Source: CAHJXF01 sp038240015 (lineage in GTDB: Bacteria > Pseudomonadota > Gammaproteobacteria > Burkholderiales > Burkholderiaceae_D). Taken from it: 64,000 bases of DNA. Below the pieces are notes generated by a model that was given only the letters and a program-made list of their open reading frames with translations, searched no databases and had not been told where the DNA came from. The stretch spans positions 11,201-75,200 of the forward strand of contig JBBSEF010000009.1 in the NCBI GenBank assembly GCA_038240015.1, in the 5' to 3' direction. Positions 34,558-43,680 of the stretch are shown here, piece after piece. How positions within the stretch are numbered: position 1 is the stretch's first letter; every line of letters begins with the position of its first letter. A program made the translations under genes and the position numbers.

Positions 34558-35439
34558 TCATAGAACCGTCTTCAACAGCTTGCCCATCTCGCCCGGATTG
34601 CGCGTCACCCGGATGCCGCACGCCTCCATCACCGCGAGCTTCTCCTGCGCCGTGCCTTTGCCTCCCGAGATGATGGCGCCCGCGTGACCCATGCGCTTGC
34701 CGGCAGGTGCGGTCACGCCCGCGATGAAGCCCACCACCGGTTTCTTCATGTGGGTCTTGACCCATTCGGCCGCGGTCTCCTCGTCGGAGCCGCCGATCTC
34801 GCCGATCATCACCACCGCATCGGTCTCGGGGTCGTCGTTGAAGAGCTTCATCACGTCGATATGTTTCAGTCCGTTTACGGGATCGCCGCCGATGCCGACG
34901 GCGGTCGACTGCCCGAGACCGAGTTCGCTCAACTGACCCACCGCTTCATAGGTCAGCGTGCCCGAGCGCGACACCACGCCGATGCGGCCCTTCAGGTGGA
35001 TGTGCCCGGGCATGATGCCGATCTTGATTTCGTCGGGCGTGATCACGCCGGGACAGTTGGGTCCGACGAGGATGGTCTTGCGATCTTGTTTGCGCATGCG
35101 GTCGCGCACTTCGATCATGTCGCGCACCGGTATCCCCTCGGTGATGCAGATCACGAGATCGAGGTCGGCTTCGACCGCCTCCCAGATCGCGGCCGCGGCG
35201 CCCGCCGGCGGGACATAGACCACCGACGCATTCGCGCCTGTCTGTTTTTTCGCATCGGCCACCGACGCGAAGATAGGAATGCCCTCGAAGTCCTCGCCCG
35301 CCTTTTTCGGATTGACGCCGGCGACAAAGCAGTTACGACCGTTGGCGTAATCGCGACACATGCGCGTATGGAACTGCCCGGTCTTGCCGGTGATGCCTTG
35401 CGTGATCACTCGGGTGTTCTTGTCGATCAGGATGCTCAT
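34558..35439 (-). CDS. sucD: Succinyl-CoA synthetase alpha subunit
   Basis: A 293-residue TCA-cycle subunit that binds CoA and carries the phosphohistidine. Seen are ITGKTGQFHTRMCRDY (CoA site), VPPAGAAAAIWEAVEADLD, PNCPGVITPDEIKIG, and MGHAGAIISGGKGT with the active His. The start at 35439 (MSILIDKNTRVITQG) is the family N-terminus. Unusually, it is separated from sucC by 176 bases holding a palindromic repeat element, instead of the usual close spacing. Confidence 0.97.
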   Translation of the reverse strand: MSILIDKNTRVITQGITGKTGQFHTRMCRDYANGRNCFVAGVNPKKAGEDFEGIPIFASVADAKKQTGANASVVYVPPAGAAAAIWEAVEADLDLVICITEGIPVRDMIEVRDRMRKQDRKTILVGPNCPGVITPDEIKIGIMPGHIHLKGRIGVVSRSGTLTYEAVGQLSELGLGQSTAVGIGGDPVNGLKHIDVMKLFNDDPETDAVVMIGEIGGSDEETAAEWVKTHMKKPVVGFIAGVTAPAGKRMGHAGAIISGGKGTAQEKLAVMEACGIRVTRNPGEMGKLLKTVL

Positions 35440-35446
35440 GCCTTCT

Positions 35447-35613
35447 CCGTCGTTCCCGCGAACCCGGGAATCCAGTGTCTTCCGCCGTCGTTCCCGCGAA
35501 CGCGGGAACCCAGTGTCTCTAAGTCGCAATCTCCGAATACAGATCATTCCAATACGGGTTGGCTGTCTGACGCGAGCCAACGACACTGGATCCCTGCGTT
35601 CGCAGGGACGACG
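35447..35613. repeat. REP-like palindromic repeat array between sucC and sucD
   Basis: Three copies of one element occupy nearly the whole gap. Copies 1 (35447-35480) and 2 (35485-35518) are direct repeats with the core GTTCCCGCGAACGCGGGAA followed by CCAGTGTC. Copy 3 (35582-35613) is inverted, with the core GTCCCTGCGAACGCAGGGA. Each core is itself an inverted repeat, and copies 1-2 against copy 3 form a larger one. This is the arrangement of a REPIN-like mobile repeat. It begins seven bases beyond the sucD start and ends two bases from the sucC stop. Confidence 0.85.
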
Positions 35614-35615
35614 TG

Positions 35616-36782
35616 CTAAGTCCCTCGCGCCGCCGCCACCACTTTCTCGCCCGCCTCGGTCATGTTGTTGGCCGTGATGATCGGAAGTCCCGAATCGGCG
35701 AGCATCTTCTTGCCGATCTCTTCGTTGGTGCCCTTCATGCGGACCACCAGCGGGACCTTGAGATGCGTGGCTTTCGACGCGGCGATCACGCCTTCGGCGA
35801 TGGTGTCGCATTTCATGATGCCGCCGAAGATGTTCACGAGGATCGCTTTCAGCCCCGGATTCCTCAGCATAATCTTGAAGGCCTCGGTCACCTTCTCGGT
35901 GGTTGCACCCCCGCCCACGTCGAGGAAGTTGGCCGGCTCGCCGCCGAATAGCTTGATCGTGTCCATCGTCGCCATCGCGAGGCCCGCGCCGTTGACGAGA
36001 CAGCCGATGTTGCCATCGAGCGAGATATAGGCGAGGTCGAACTTCGACGCTTCGACTTCGGCCGGATCCTCTTCGTCGAGATCGCGCAGCGCGACGATGT
36101 CGGGATGCCGATAGAGCGCGTTCGCATCGAAGTTGAGCTTGGCGTCGAGCGCGATCACCTTGCCATCGCCGGTCAGGATCAGCGGATTGATTTCGACCAG
36201 CGATGCGTCGGTGTCCCAATAGGCTTTGTAGAGCGCGTGGAAAATTGCGCGCGCCTCTTGAACCGACGCGTCGGGCACGCCGATCTTCTTCGCGATGTCG
36301 TCGGCGTCAGCGTCGCTCAAACCGGTTTCGGGATCGATGAAGACCTTGTGAATTTTTTCCGGTGTATGCGCGGCGACTTCCTCGATGTCCATGCCGCCTT
36401 CGGACGACGCCATCAACGTGACGGTTTGCGTCGCGCGGTCGGTGACCATCGCGACATACAACTCTTTCTTGATGTCGGCGCCCTCTTCGATCAACAGCCG
36501 CCGCACCTTCTGGCCCTGCGGCGAGGTCTGATGCGTGACGAGCTGCATGCCGAGTATCTGCTCTGCTTTCTCGCGCACCTCGGCGATCGACTTCGCGACC
36601 TTGACGCCGCCCCCCTTGCCGCGACCGCCCGCGTGGATCTGCGCCTTGACGACCCACACCTTGCCGCCGAGTTTCTCGGCTGCGGCAACGGCTTCGTCGA
36701 CCGTGAAGGCCGGGATGCTGCGCGGCACGGCGACGCCGTATTGCTTCAGGATGTCCTTGCCCTGATATTCATGAATTTTCAT
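35616..36782 (-). CDS. sucC: Succinyl-CoA synthetase beta subunit
   Basis: A 388-residue ATP-grasp subunit of the TCA-cycle enzyme that makes ATP or GTP with succinate from succinyl-CoA. The N-terminus is MKIHEYQGKDILKQYGV; other motifs are VKAQIHAGGRGKGGGVKVA (nucleotide grasp), VEINPLILT, and GNIGCLVNGAGLAMATMD. Its length is normal. The stop is directly beside the repeat array that separates it from sucD. Transcription must cross that array for both subunits to come from one message. Confidence 0.97.
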   Translation of the reverse strand: MKIHEYQGKDILKQYGVAVPRSIPAFTVDEAVAAAEKLGGKVWVVKAQIHAGGRGKGGGVKVAKSIAEVREKAEQILGMQLVTHQTSPQGQKVRRLLIEEGADIKKELYVAMVTDRATQTVTLMASSEGGMDIEEVAAHTPEKIHKVFIDPETGLSDADADDIAKKIGVPDASVQEARAIFHALYKAYWDTDASLVEINPLILTGDGKVIALDAKLNFDANALYRHPDIVALRDLDEEDPAEVEASKFDLAYISLDGNIGCLVNGAGLAMATMDTIKLFGGEPANFLDVGGGATTEKVTEAFKIMLRNPGLKAILVNIFGGIMKCDTIAEGVIAASKATHLKVPLVVRMKGTNEEIGKKMLADSGLPIITANNMTEAGEKVVAAARGT

Positions 36783-36804
36783 ATATCGTCTTCGAGCAAT
36801 CGTT

Positions 36805-37410
36805 CTATGAAGGTTCGGAAATTTCGGGGCCGCCGGCCGCCGGTCGATACCAGCGCGGATAGAACTCGGCGACGGCGGGTCCGTCGCTCTTCAACGCGTG
36901 ACAGCGATCGAGTTGCCAGGGCTTCTGCTCGGTCGGCGGTGCGGCGCCGCCGGACGCATCGTCTTGCGCATCGTCTTGTGACGCATCGCGCGTGCGAAAT
37001 ACTTCGCCCGCGAACGCCTGCACGGCGGCGGTCGGCAACACGTTGGTCAGTTCGGTGATGTGCGTGCATCCGTGGCTGCCGCCCAGGCGCTCACGCACTT
37101 GCTGGCGAAAATTTTTCATCAGGTTCAGGCCGATCAGTTGCCCGTAGTCGGGTTCGATCGCTTCGCAATGGCCCCCATAAGGCACGCGCAACATCTCGGC
37201 CCTGGCGTCGATCACATTCAAGCGCGTGTCGATGGTGATCGTCAGGCGCATGCGATGGATGGGATCGCCCGCGGCGCGCATGCCGGTCGCAAGCTGGAAG
37301 TCGCGCGCCTTGGTGTCGGTCAGTTCGGCTTCGATATCCCACAGCCCATCGTCTCGCGCATAGACCTCGGCGCGGATATTTCGCGTGTGAACGTGACGAC
37401 GGGTAGTCAT
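36805..37410 (-). CDS. DUF2889 domain protein
   Basis: A 201-residue protein of the DUF2889 family. Seen are VHTRNIRAEVYARDDGLWDI, IEAELTDTKARDF, IHRMRLTITIDTRLNVIDA and the conserved LGGSHGCTHITELTN with Cys and His. Family members are found in Burkholderiales near sucC and recA; the function is unknown. An ATG at 37410 is preferred to a GTG at 37431. A short DASQDDAQDDASG repeat (about 36955-36990) interrupts the C-terminal half. Confidence 0.85.
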   Translation of the reverse strand: MTTRRHVHTRNIRAEVYARDDGLWDIEAELTDTKARDFQLATGMRAAGDPIHRMRLTITIDTRLNVIDARAEMLRVPYGGHCEAIEPDYGQLIGLNLMKNFRQQVRERLGGSHGCTHITELTNVLPTAAVQAFAGEVFRTRDASQDDAQDDASGGAAPPTEQKPWQLDRCHALKSDGPAVAEFYPRWYRPAAGGPEISEPS

Positions 37411-37601
37411 GAAGGGACTGCGGAGGCGCACGAGTTGCGGCGAGTTGCAGGGGCAAGCACCGCTCGAATCCGTGCGTACGAGGGCGCTGCCGTGTCAGCG
37501 TGAAGTCAACGTCGATGTCGACGATGCGGCACCCGCGAATTTATCACACGAGGGGGGGCGTCTCCTTGAGCAGCCCACGTCGGGCTAGGCTTCCGGGACC
37601 G

Positions 37602-37950
37602 TCAGTTGAGCGTCGGCGATGCGATGCCCGCGACCTTCGACCGGATTGCCGACATCGATCCGCTTCGTCGTAGAGCGTCTGCATCACGATCACGGCGGCC
37701 TTCAACGCATCGACACCGCTCTCGGGTAGCGCCGCGTGCGCGGAGCGGCCGCGGATCGTGACGGCGAGTTGCAGGCAACCGTTGTGCGCATTGACGACCG
37801 CGTACGAAAAGCCTGCACAGATGGTGTGTCGGTCGGGACGCGAACGAGTTCGCGCAGGAACGCCACCTGGTCGTCGAAATGACGATCGATCCACGAGTGG
37901 AGCGCGGCGTCGACGTCGTCACGCTTCACGAGAGCCGGCTCACGCGTCAT
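37602..37950 (-). pseudogene. Remnant of an M20-family peptidase/deacylase
   Basis: Three short stretches in different frames resemble one M20 (ArgE/DapE-like) hydrolase. The first, from an ATG at 37950, reads VAFLRELVRVPTDTP. The second, in another frame around 37650-37830, reads SYAVVNAHNGCLQLAVTIRG then GRSAHAALPESGVDALKAA. The third, ending near 37602, reads SKVAGIASPTLN, like the family GIGSPTLN motif. The metal-binding centre is missing, and frames shift at least twice, so the gene has suffered deletions and cannot be functional. It begins by overlapping recX (ATGA), so it was probably once the gene after recX. Confidence 0.8.
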
Positions 37951-38423
37951 CGATCGGATCCGACCTTGCCCGCCAGCACCTGAATGATCGCGTGCATCGT
38001 AAAGCCGCGCGCCTGCAGGTAGCGGCCCTGGCGTCCACGCTCATCGGCGTTGGTCGGGAGCGCAGTGAAGCGCCTGGTCCACACCGCATGCGCGCGCGCG
38101 AGTTCGGTGTCGCGCAACCGGTGCATCGCGGCGTCGGCCTCGGTAGGCGCGACGCCGCGATCGCGCAGATCGCGACGCACGCGCAGGTCGCCGTAGCGTT
38201 CTGCTCGCTGACCGACGAGCGCACGGGCGAAGCGGGCATCGGACAACAGGTTCTGCGTTTGCAAACGATCGAGCACGCGATCGATTTCACTCGCGTCGTC
38301 GTCGGGCTCGAGATAGCGCCGCAGCTTGCGAGCGAGTTCGACCCGGCTGTGCTCGCGTCGCGCGAGCAAAGCGACGGCGCGCGCCATCAGAGTTTTTGCC
38401 GAGCCGCGCGATGGCTGCTTCAT
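37947..38423 (-). CDS. recX: RecA regulator RecX
   Basis: A 158-residue helical-repeat protein that binds RecA filaments and limits their activity. Three-helix repeats are visible: ALLARREHSRVELARKLRRY, LQTQNLLSDARFARALV, and RVRRDLRDRGVAPTEADAAM. It is 94 bases downstream of recA in the same direction, the normal arrangement. The ATG at 38423 is preferred; an in-frame TTG at 38438 would add five residues. Its stop overlaps the start of the decayed M20 gene. Confidence 0.93.
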   Translation of the reverse strand: MKQPSRGSAKTLMARAVALLARREHSRVELARKLRRYLEPDDDASEIDRVLDRLQTQNLLSDARFARALVGQRAERYGDLRVRRDLRDRGVAPTEADAAMHRLRDTELARAHAVWTRRFTALPTNADERGRQGRYLQARGFTMHAIIQVLAGKVGSDR

Positions 38424-38517
38424 CGCATCGACGTTCAATAGCTATCGGGAGCAGCGCTGCGGCGAAGCGCGATCGACTTTAGCGAGCGGCTTCAAGGAGC
38501 GACGTCAGCGCGCGACC

Positions 38518-39576
<1,059 letters not shown>

Positions 39577-39869
39577 GAATTTCCTCGTGTGGGTAGCGTG
39601 TTCCAAGGCCCGTTGCAAGCCCCTGTCGCGCGGTCGTCAATATACTCTACCGACCCTGCGACCAAGCCCGCATCGACGACTCGGATGATCCATTCGGATT
39701 CGGCACGACGCGCAATCGATTAGGGGTTTTCCCGCGGTCGCGCGGCGCTCATTCGCTCGCGAGATACACCTGCGCGACAAACCGTGGTTTTTTGGCGGGG
39801 CGCACGTTATGCTTGCCTGTGGAAGAGAGTCCGAGCATCTGAAAACGACCGGCAATTATGGAGAAATCA

Positions 39870-41570
39870 ATGGCAGCAAACATCGCGGCGCATCCCCCCG
39901 TTTCAACGGCGCCGATGACGGCGGAAGAAAAGAAGGTCATCTTCGCTTCGTCACTGGGCACGGTATTCGAGTGGTATGACTTTTATCTTTACGGTTCGCT
40001 CGCCGCGATCATTGGCAAGCAGTTCTTCTCGGGTCTGAATCCGACTTCGCAGTTCCTGTTCGCGTTGCTCGCTTTCTCGGCGGGGTTCGCGGTTCGTCCG
40101 TTCGGCGCCATCATCTTCGGGCGCATCGGCGACCTGGTCGGCCGCAAATACACCTTCCTGATCACGATCCTGTTGATGGGTTTGTCGACCTTCATCGTCG
40201 GCTTTCTGCCGTCGTACGAAACGATCGGCATCGCAGCGCCGATCATCCTGATCTCCTTGCGTCTGGTCCAGGGTCTCGCGCTCGGTGGCGAGTATGGTGG
40301 CGCCGCGACCTATGTGGCCGAGCATGCGCCACACGGCAAACGAGGTTGGTACACGAGCTGGATCCAGACCACCGCAACGCTCGGTCTGTTTCTTTCACTG
40401 ATCGTTATTCTCGTGACACGCAACCTCCTGGGTGAAACCGCATTCGCCGATTGGGGATGGCGCATTCCGTTCCTGGTATCGGTTCTGCTTCTCGCCGTCT
40501 CGGTATGGATTCGACTGTCGCTCAACGAGTCGCCGGCCTTCCGCAAGATGAAGTCCGAAGGCAAGCTGTCGAAGGCGCCGCTGACCGAATCGTTCGCTCG
40601 CTGGGGCAACCTCAAGATCGTCATCCTCGCGCTGATCGGCCTGACCGCCGGGCAGGCCGTGGTCTGGTACACCGGACAGTTCTACGCGCTGTTTTTCCTG
40701 ACCGCATCGCTCAAGGTCGATTCCGCGACGGCGAACATCATGATCGCCATCGCGCTCGCGCTCGGCACGCCGTTCTTCATCATCTTCGGCGCGTTGTCGG
40801 ACAAGATCGGCCGCAAGCCGATCATCATGCTCGGCTGTCTGTTGGCTGCGATCACCTACTTTCCGATCTTCAAGGCAATCACGCATTACGCCAACCCGGC
40901 GCTCGAAGCGGCATCGGCCAAGTCACCTGCGGTCGTTCTCGCCGATCCGGGTACCTGTCACTTCCAGTTCGAAGCGTTCGCCAAGCCCGGCAAGCCCAAG
41001 TTCTCCGACTCGTGCGACGTAGCGACCGCGGTGCTCGCAAAGGCTTCGGTGCCGTACACCATCGAGAACGCCCCCGCGGGAACGGTGGCGTCGGTCAAGA
41101 TCGGAGACAAGACGGTGCCGAGCTTTGAAGGCGGACCGCTCGAGCCCGCGGCATTCAAGACGCAAGCCGACGCGTTCAACAAGAATCTCGCCGGCGAGAT
41201 CAAGAACGCCGGCTATCCGGCCAAGGCCGACCCCGCGCAGATGAACAAGGTGATGGTCGTCGTGCTGCTGTTCATCCTGATGGTGTACGTCACGATGGTC
41301 TACGGCCCGATCGCGGCGATGCTCGTCGAGATGTTCCCGACCCGAATCCGCTACACGTCGATGTCGCTGCCGTATCACATCGGCAACGGCTGGTTCGGAG
41401 GCTTCCTGCCACCGATCGCGTTCGCGCTGGTCGCGGCCAAAGGCGATATCTACTACGGCCTCTGGTATCCGATCGTGATCGCCGTGATGACCCTCGTGAT
41501 CGGCACGCTGTTCATCAAGGAAACCAAGGACGTCGATATTTACGCGGATGATCGCGCCGGCGTGGTGTAG
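39870..41570 (+). CDS. MHS-family metabolite:H+ symporter with large insertion
   Basis: A 566-residue MFS transporter of the metabolite:H+ symporter group (ProP/ShiA-like). It has GTVFEWYDFYLYG in helix 1 and RPFGAIIFGRIGDLVGRKYT between helices 2 and 3. After helix 8 a soluble insertion of about 120 residues (NPALEAASAKSPAVV to PAQMNKVMVV), with two Cys residues, projects outside the membrane. The substrate, probably an organic acid or osmolyte, is unknown. I choose the ATG at 39870 because the GGAGAA ribosome site at 39860 lies before it; the ATG at 39858 overlaps that site. It ends at a terminator shared with the convergent gene. Confidence 0.9.
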   Translation: MAANIAAHPPVSTAPMTAEEKKVIFASSLGTVFEWYDFYLYGSLAAIIGKQFFSGLNPTSQFLFALLAFSAGFAVRPFGAIIFGRIGDLVGRKYTFLITILLMGLSTFIVGFLPSYETIGIAAPIILISLRLVQGLALGGEYGGAATYVAEHAPHGKRGWYTSWIQTTATLGLFLSLIVILVTRNLLGETAFADWGWRIPFLVSVLLLAVSVWIRLSLNESPAFRKMKSEGKLSKAPLTESFARWGNLKIVILALIGLTAGQAVVWYTGQFYALFFLTASLKVDSATANIMIAIALALGTPFFIIFGALSDKIGRKPIIMLGCLLAAITYFPIFKAITHYANPALEAASAKSPAVVLADPGTCHFQFEAFAKPGKPKFSDSCDVATAVLAKASVPYTIENAPAGTVASVKIGDKTVPSFEGGPLEPAAFKTQADAFNKNLAGEIKNAGYPAKADPAQMNKVMVVVLLFILMVYVTMVYGPIAAMLVEMFPTRIRYTSMSLPYHIGNGWFGGFLPPIAFALVAAKGDIYYGLWYPIVIAVMTLVIGTLFIKETKDVDIYADDRAGVV

Positions 41571-41608
41571 TCGTCACCACGCCGCCGTACGGCGGCATCG
41601 TCAGCCTC

Positions 41609-41637
41609 AAGCCCCGCTTTTCGCGGGGCTTTTTATT
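41609..41637 (+). terminator. Rho-independent terminator after MHS transporter
   Basis: AGCCCCGC pairs with GCGGGGCT around a TTTTC loop and is followed by TTTTTATTT. The small gene on the other strand ends at the same place, so the hairpin may serve both directions. Confidence 0.9.
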
Positions 41638-41933
41638 TACTTGCGTGCTTTGAGCAGGGCAATGCAGGATGCGGTGGCTTCGGCGAGCGTCATGTCGCGC
41701 GCTGCCCTGGGGGCCGTAGGCTTCAACGAATCGTTCAAGCACGATCTGATTTCGAGCGACCCGCACTTGCTGGACTGACACGAAGCAGCGGCTCTATCGG
41801 AAAAACCGATACGTTCGGCTCTCGACGCGTTCCACCACGTTTCGGATCGGTCGTCCGGATCGAGCGCCGCGCTTGCGCCGAAGGCCAGACTGCCGATGAA
41901 TAGCGCCAAGAGAGCGCGACCGGCAGTTCTCAT
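41637..41933 (-). CDS. Small secreted Cys-containing hypothetical protein
   Basis: A 98-residue protein with a signal peptide (GRALLALFIGSLAFGASA) and four Cys residues in the mature part (ASCQSSKCGSLE, RSCLND, ASCIALL), suggesting two disulfides in the periplasm. I do not recognise a family. A strong AGGAGA ribosome site lies eight bases before the ATG on this strand, supporting a real gene. It converges with the transporter gene at the terminator. Confidence 0.65.
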   Translation of the reverse strand: MRTAGRALLALFIGSLAFGASAALDPDDRSETWWNASRAERIGFSDRAAASCQSSKCGSLEIRSCLNDSLKPTAPRAARDMTLAEATASCIALLKARK

Positions 41934-42025
41934 TGTTGTCTCCTGTCGCCGTGATGGCGTGTGACTTCACTTCGGATAGTACGCCCCGCATCTCTAGGCG
42001 CCCCGAACTAGAGGCGGTGCGGAGT

Positions 42026-42054
42026 TTGACGCGCTATTCCTTCGTCGCCATAAT
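42026..42054 (+). promoter_or_regulatory. Sigma-70 promoter of tRNA-Met
   Basis: TTGACG (42026-42031), 17 bases, then CATAAT (42049-42054), about 14 bases upstream of the tRNA. Transcription would begin near 42061. Confidence 0.75.
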
Positions 42055-42067
42055 CCGCGGCTCGCGT

Positions 42068-42144
<77 letters not shown>

Positions 42145-42154
42145 CCCCATACCA

Positions 42155-42187
42155 AGCCGCCGGACGCGAGTCAGGCGGCTTTTTGTT
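42155..42187 (+). terminator. Rho-independent terminator after tRNA-Met
   Basis: AGCCGCC pairs with GGCGGCT over a loop of about 13 bases, followed by TTTTTGTTT. Confidence 0.85.
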
Positions 42188-42197
42188 TGGGCGCAGA

Positions 42198-42226
42198 TTG
42201 ACAGCGTCAGCGTCGGACGCTACTTT
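42198..42226 (+). promoter_or_regulatory. Sigma-70 promoter of the Mo-hydroxylase operon
   Basis: A perfect TTGACA (42198-42203), 17 bases, then TACTTT (42221-42226). The repressor-like site at 42229-42248 lies over the start point. Confidence 0.75.
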
Positions 42227-42228
42227 AA

Positions 42229-42248
42229 GTTACCAACCGGTTACCAGC
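42229..42248 (+). promoter_or_regulatory. Probable TetR operator A
   Basis: GTTACCAACCGGTTACCAGC. It shares 15 of 20 bases with the site at 50804-50823, with the common frame GTTACC-N4-GGTTACCA-N-C, an ACC-N4-GGT inverted core. Its position, right after the -10 box, would block transcription of the Mo-hydroxylase genes. Confidence 0.7.
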
Positions 42249-42292
42249 GGTTTCCCGCCGCTGTCAGCGTCTGCGGTTCTGCAAAGTCTGCC

Positions 42293-43195
42293 ATGAAGGC
42301 TCCCGATTTCGACTACTGCAAGCCGCTCTCGCTCGAGGGCGTTTTCGATGTGCTGGAGCAGCTCGGCGATCAGGCGCAACTGCTCGCGGGAGGGCAGAGC
42401 CTGATGCCCACGCTCAACATGCGACTGTCCGCGCCGGCGATGCTGGTCGATCTGCATGGCATAGCCGCGCTGTCGGGAATCCGCGTCGATGGCGATGCGT
42501 TGTGGATCGGCGCGCTGACGACGCATCACGAAATTGAAGCATCGGCGCTGGTCCGTCAACATGCGCCGCTGTTGTCGAGTGCCGTCACGCACATTGCACA
42601 CGCGGCGATTCGCAATGTCGGAACCTTCGGCGGCAGCATCGCGCTGGCCGACCCGGCGGCCGAGTATCCGGCTTGCGCGCTGTGCATGAACGCGATTGTC
42701 GTGTTGGCATCGCGCGCGGGACAGCGGCGCGTCCGCGCCGCCGATTTTTTTCTCGACCTCTATCAAACCGCGATGCGGCCCGAAGAGGTGCTTCTCGGCG
42801 CGGAGATTCCCTTGATGGCATCGACGTCGCGCTTCGCGTTCGGCGAACTCGCGCGACGTCACGGCGACTATGCGATCGTCGGGCTCGCCGCGCACGCTCG
42901 CGTCGAGGCGCGCGTGCTGCACGACGTGCGGCTCGCGTATCTCGGTGCAGCCAGCACGCCTGTCCTCGCCAAGCGCGCTGCCGCAAAGCTCGAGGGACGC
43001 GTTCTGGATGCCGAGACCATCGCGGCGGTGCAGGCGCAACTCGAACACGACCTCGACGCGCCCGCCGATCTCACCACGTCGCGAGCGGCCAAGCTGCACC
43101 TGGCGCGCGTACTGACTGGTCGCGTGCTTGCCGAACTCGTTGCAGAACGCGTTGCAGAACGCGCTGCCGCAGCCACCGACGAAGACGCGAGATGA
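42293..43195 (+). CDS. Mo-hydroxylase FAD subunit (CoxM/CutM-like)
   Basis: A 300-residue medium subunit of the xanthine oxidase / CO dehydrogenase superfamily; it binds FAD and passes electrons on from the iron-sulfur subunit. FAD motifs are LLAGGQSLMPTLNMRL near the N-terminus and IRNVGTFGGSIALADPAAE in the middle. A tail near 43135-43165 has the repeat VAERVAER. The order FAD, FeS, Mo subunit with ATGA and GTGA overlaps is standard. A promoter and operator-like site lie 45-95 bases upstream. Confidence 0.93.
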   Translation: MKAPDFDYCKPLSLEGVFDVLEQLGDQAQLLAGGQSLMPTLNMRLSAPAMLVDLHGIAALSGIRVDGDALWIGALTTHHEIEASALVRQHAPLLSSAVTHIAHAAIRNVGTFGGSIALADPAAEYPACALCMNAIVVLASRAGQRRVRAADFFLDLYQTAMRPEEVLLGAEIPLMASTSRFAFGELARRHGDYAIVGLAAHARVEARVLHDVRLAYLGAASTPVLAKRAAAKLEGRVLDAETIAAVQAQLEHDLDAPADLTTSRAAKLHLARVLTGRVLAELVAERVAERAAAATDEDAR

Positions 43196-43680
43196 CGCAT
43201 CTGAAATCCACCACGCTCACCGTCAACGGCGTGCGCATGACGCGACAGATTCCGGCGCGCATGCATCTCGTCGATTTCCTTCGCGATGAACTCGACCTCA
43301 CCGGCTCGCACGTCGGTTGCGAGCACGGCGTCTGCGGCGCATGCACGGTACGCGTCGATGGCCTGATCGTGCGCGGCTGCCTGATGCTCGCGGTTCAGTG
43401 CGACGGCGCAACCGTCGATACCATCGAAGGCGTTTCGGAATCGGGGGAAGCGGCGACTTTGCAAGCCGCGTTTCATCGGCTCAACGCGTTGCAATGCGGG
43501 TTCTGCACACCGGGGATGTTGATGGCCGGGCTCGATCTGCTGGAACATCGACCCGACGCGAATCGCGAACAAATTCGCGAGCATCTCTCGGGCAACTATT
43601 GCCGCTGCACCGGTTATCAGGCGATCGTCGATGCCGTCGAATCGGTGCTGATGGAGCGGCGCGCCAAGGGCGGCACGTGA
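43192..43680 (+). CDS. Mo-hydroxylase [2Fe-2S] subunit (CoxS/CutS-like)
   Basis: A 162-residue subunit with two [2Fe-2S] clusters. The N-terminal plant-ferredoxin-like site is VGCEHGVCGACTVRVDG with a fourth Cys in RGCLMLAVQ; the C-terminal site is LQCGFCTPGML and NYCRCTGYQ. The start at 43192 overlaps the FAD subunit stop by ATGA. It moves electrons from the Mo centre to FAD. Confidence 0.95.
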   Translation: MTHLKSTTLTVNGVRMTRQIPARMHLVDFLRDELDLTGSHVGCEHGVCGACTVRVDGLIVRGCLMLAVQCDGATVDTIEGVSESGEAATLQAAFHRLNALQCGFCTPGMLMAGLDLLEHRPDANREQIREHLSGNYCRCTGYQAIVDAVESVLMERRAKGGT

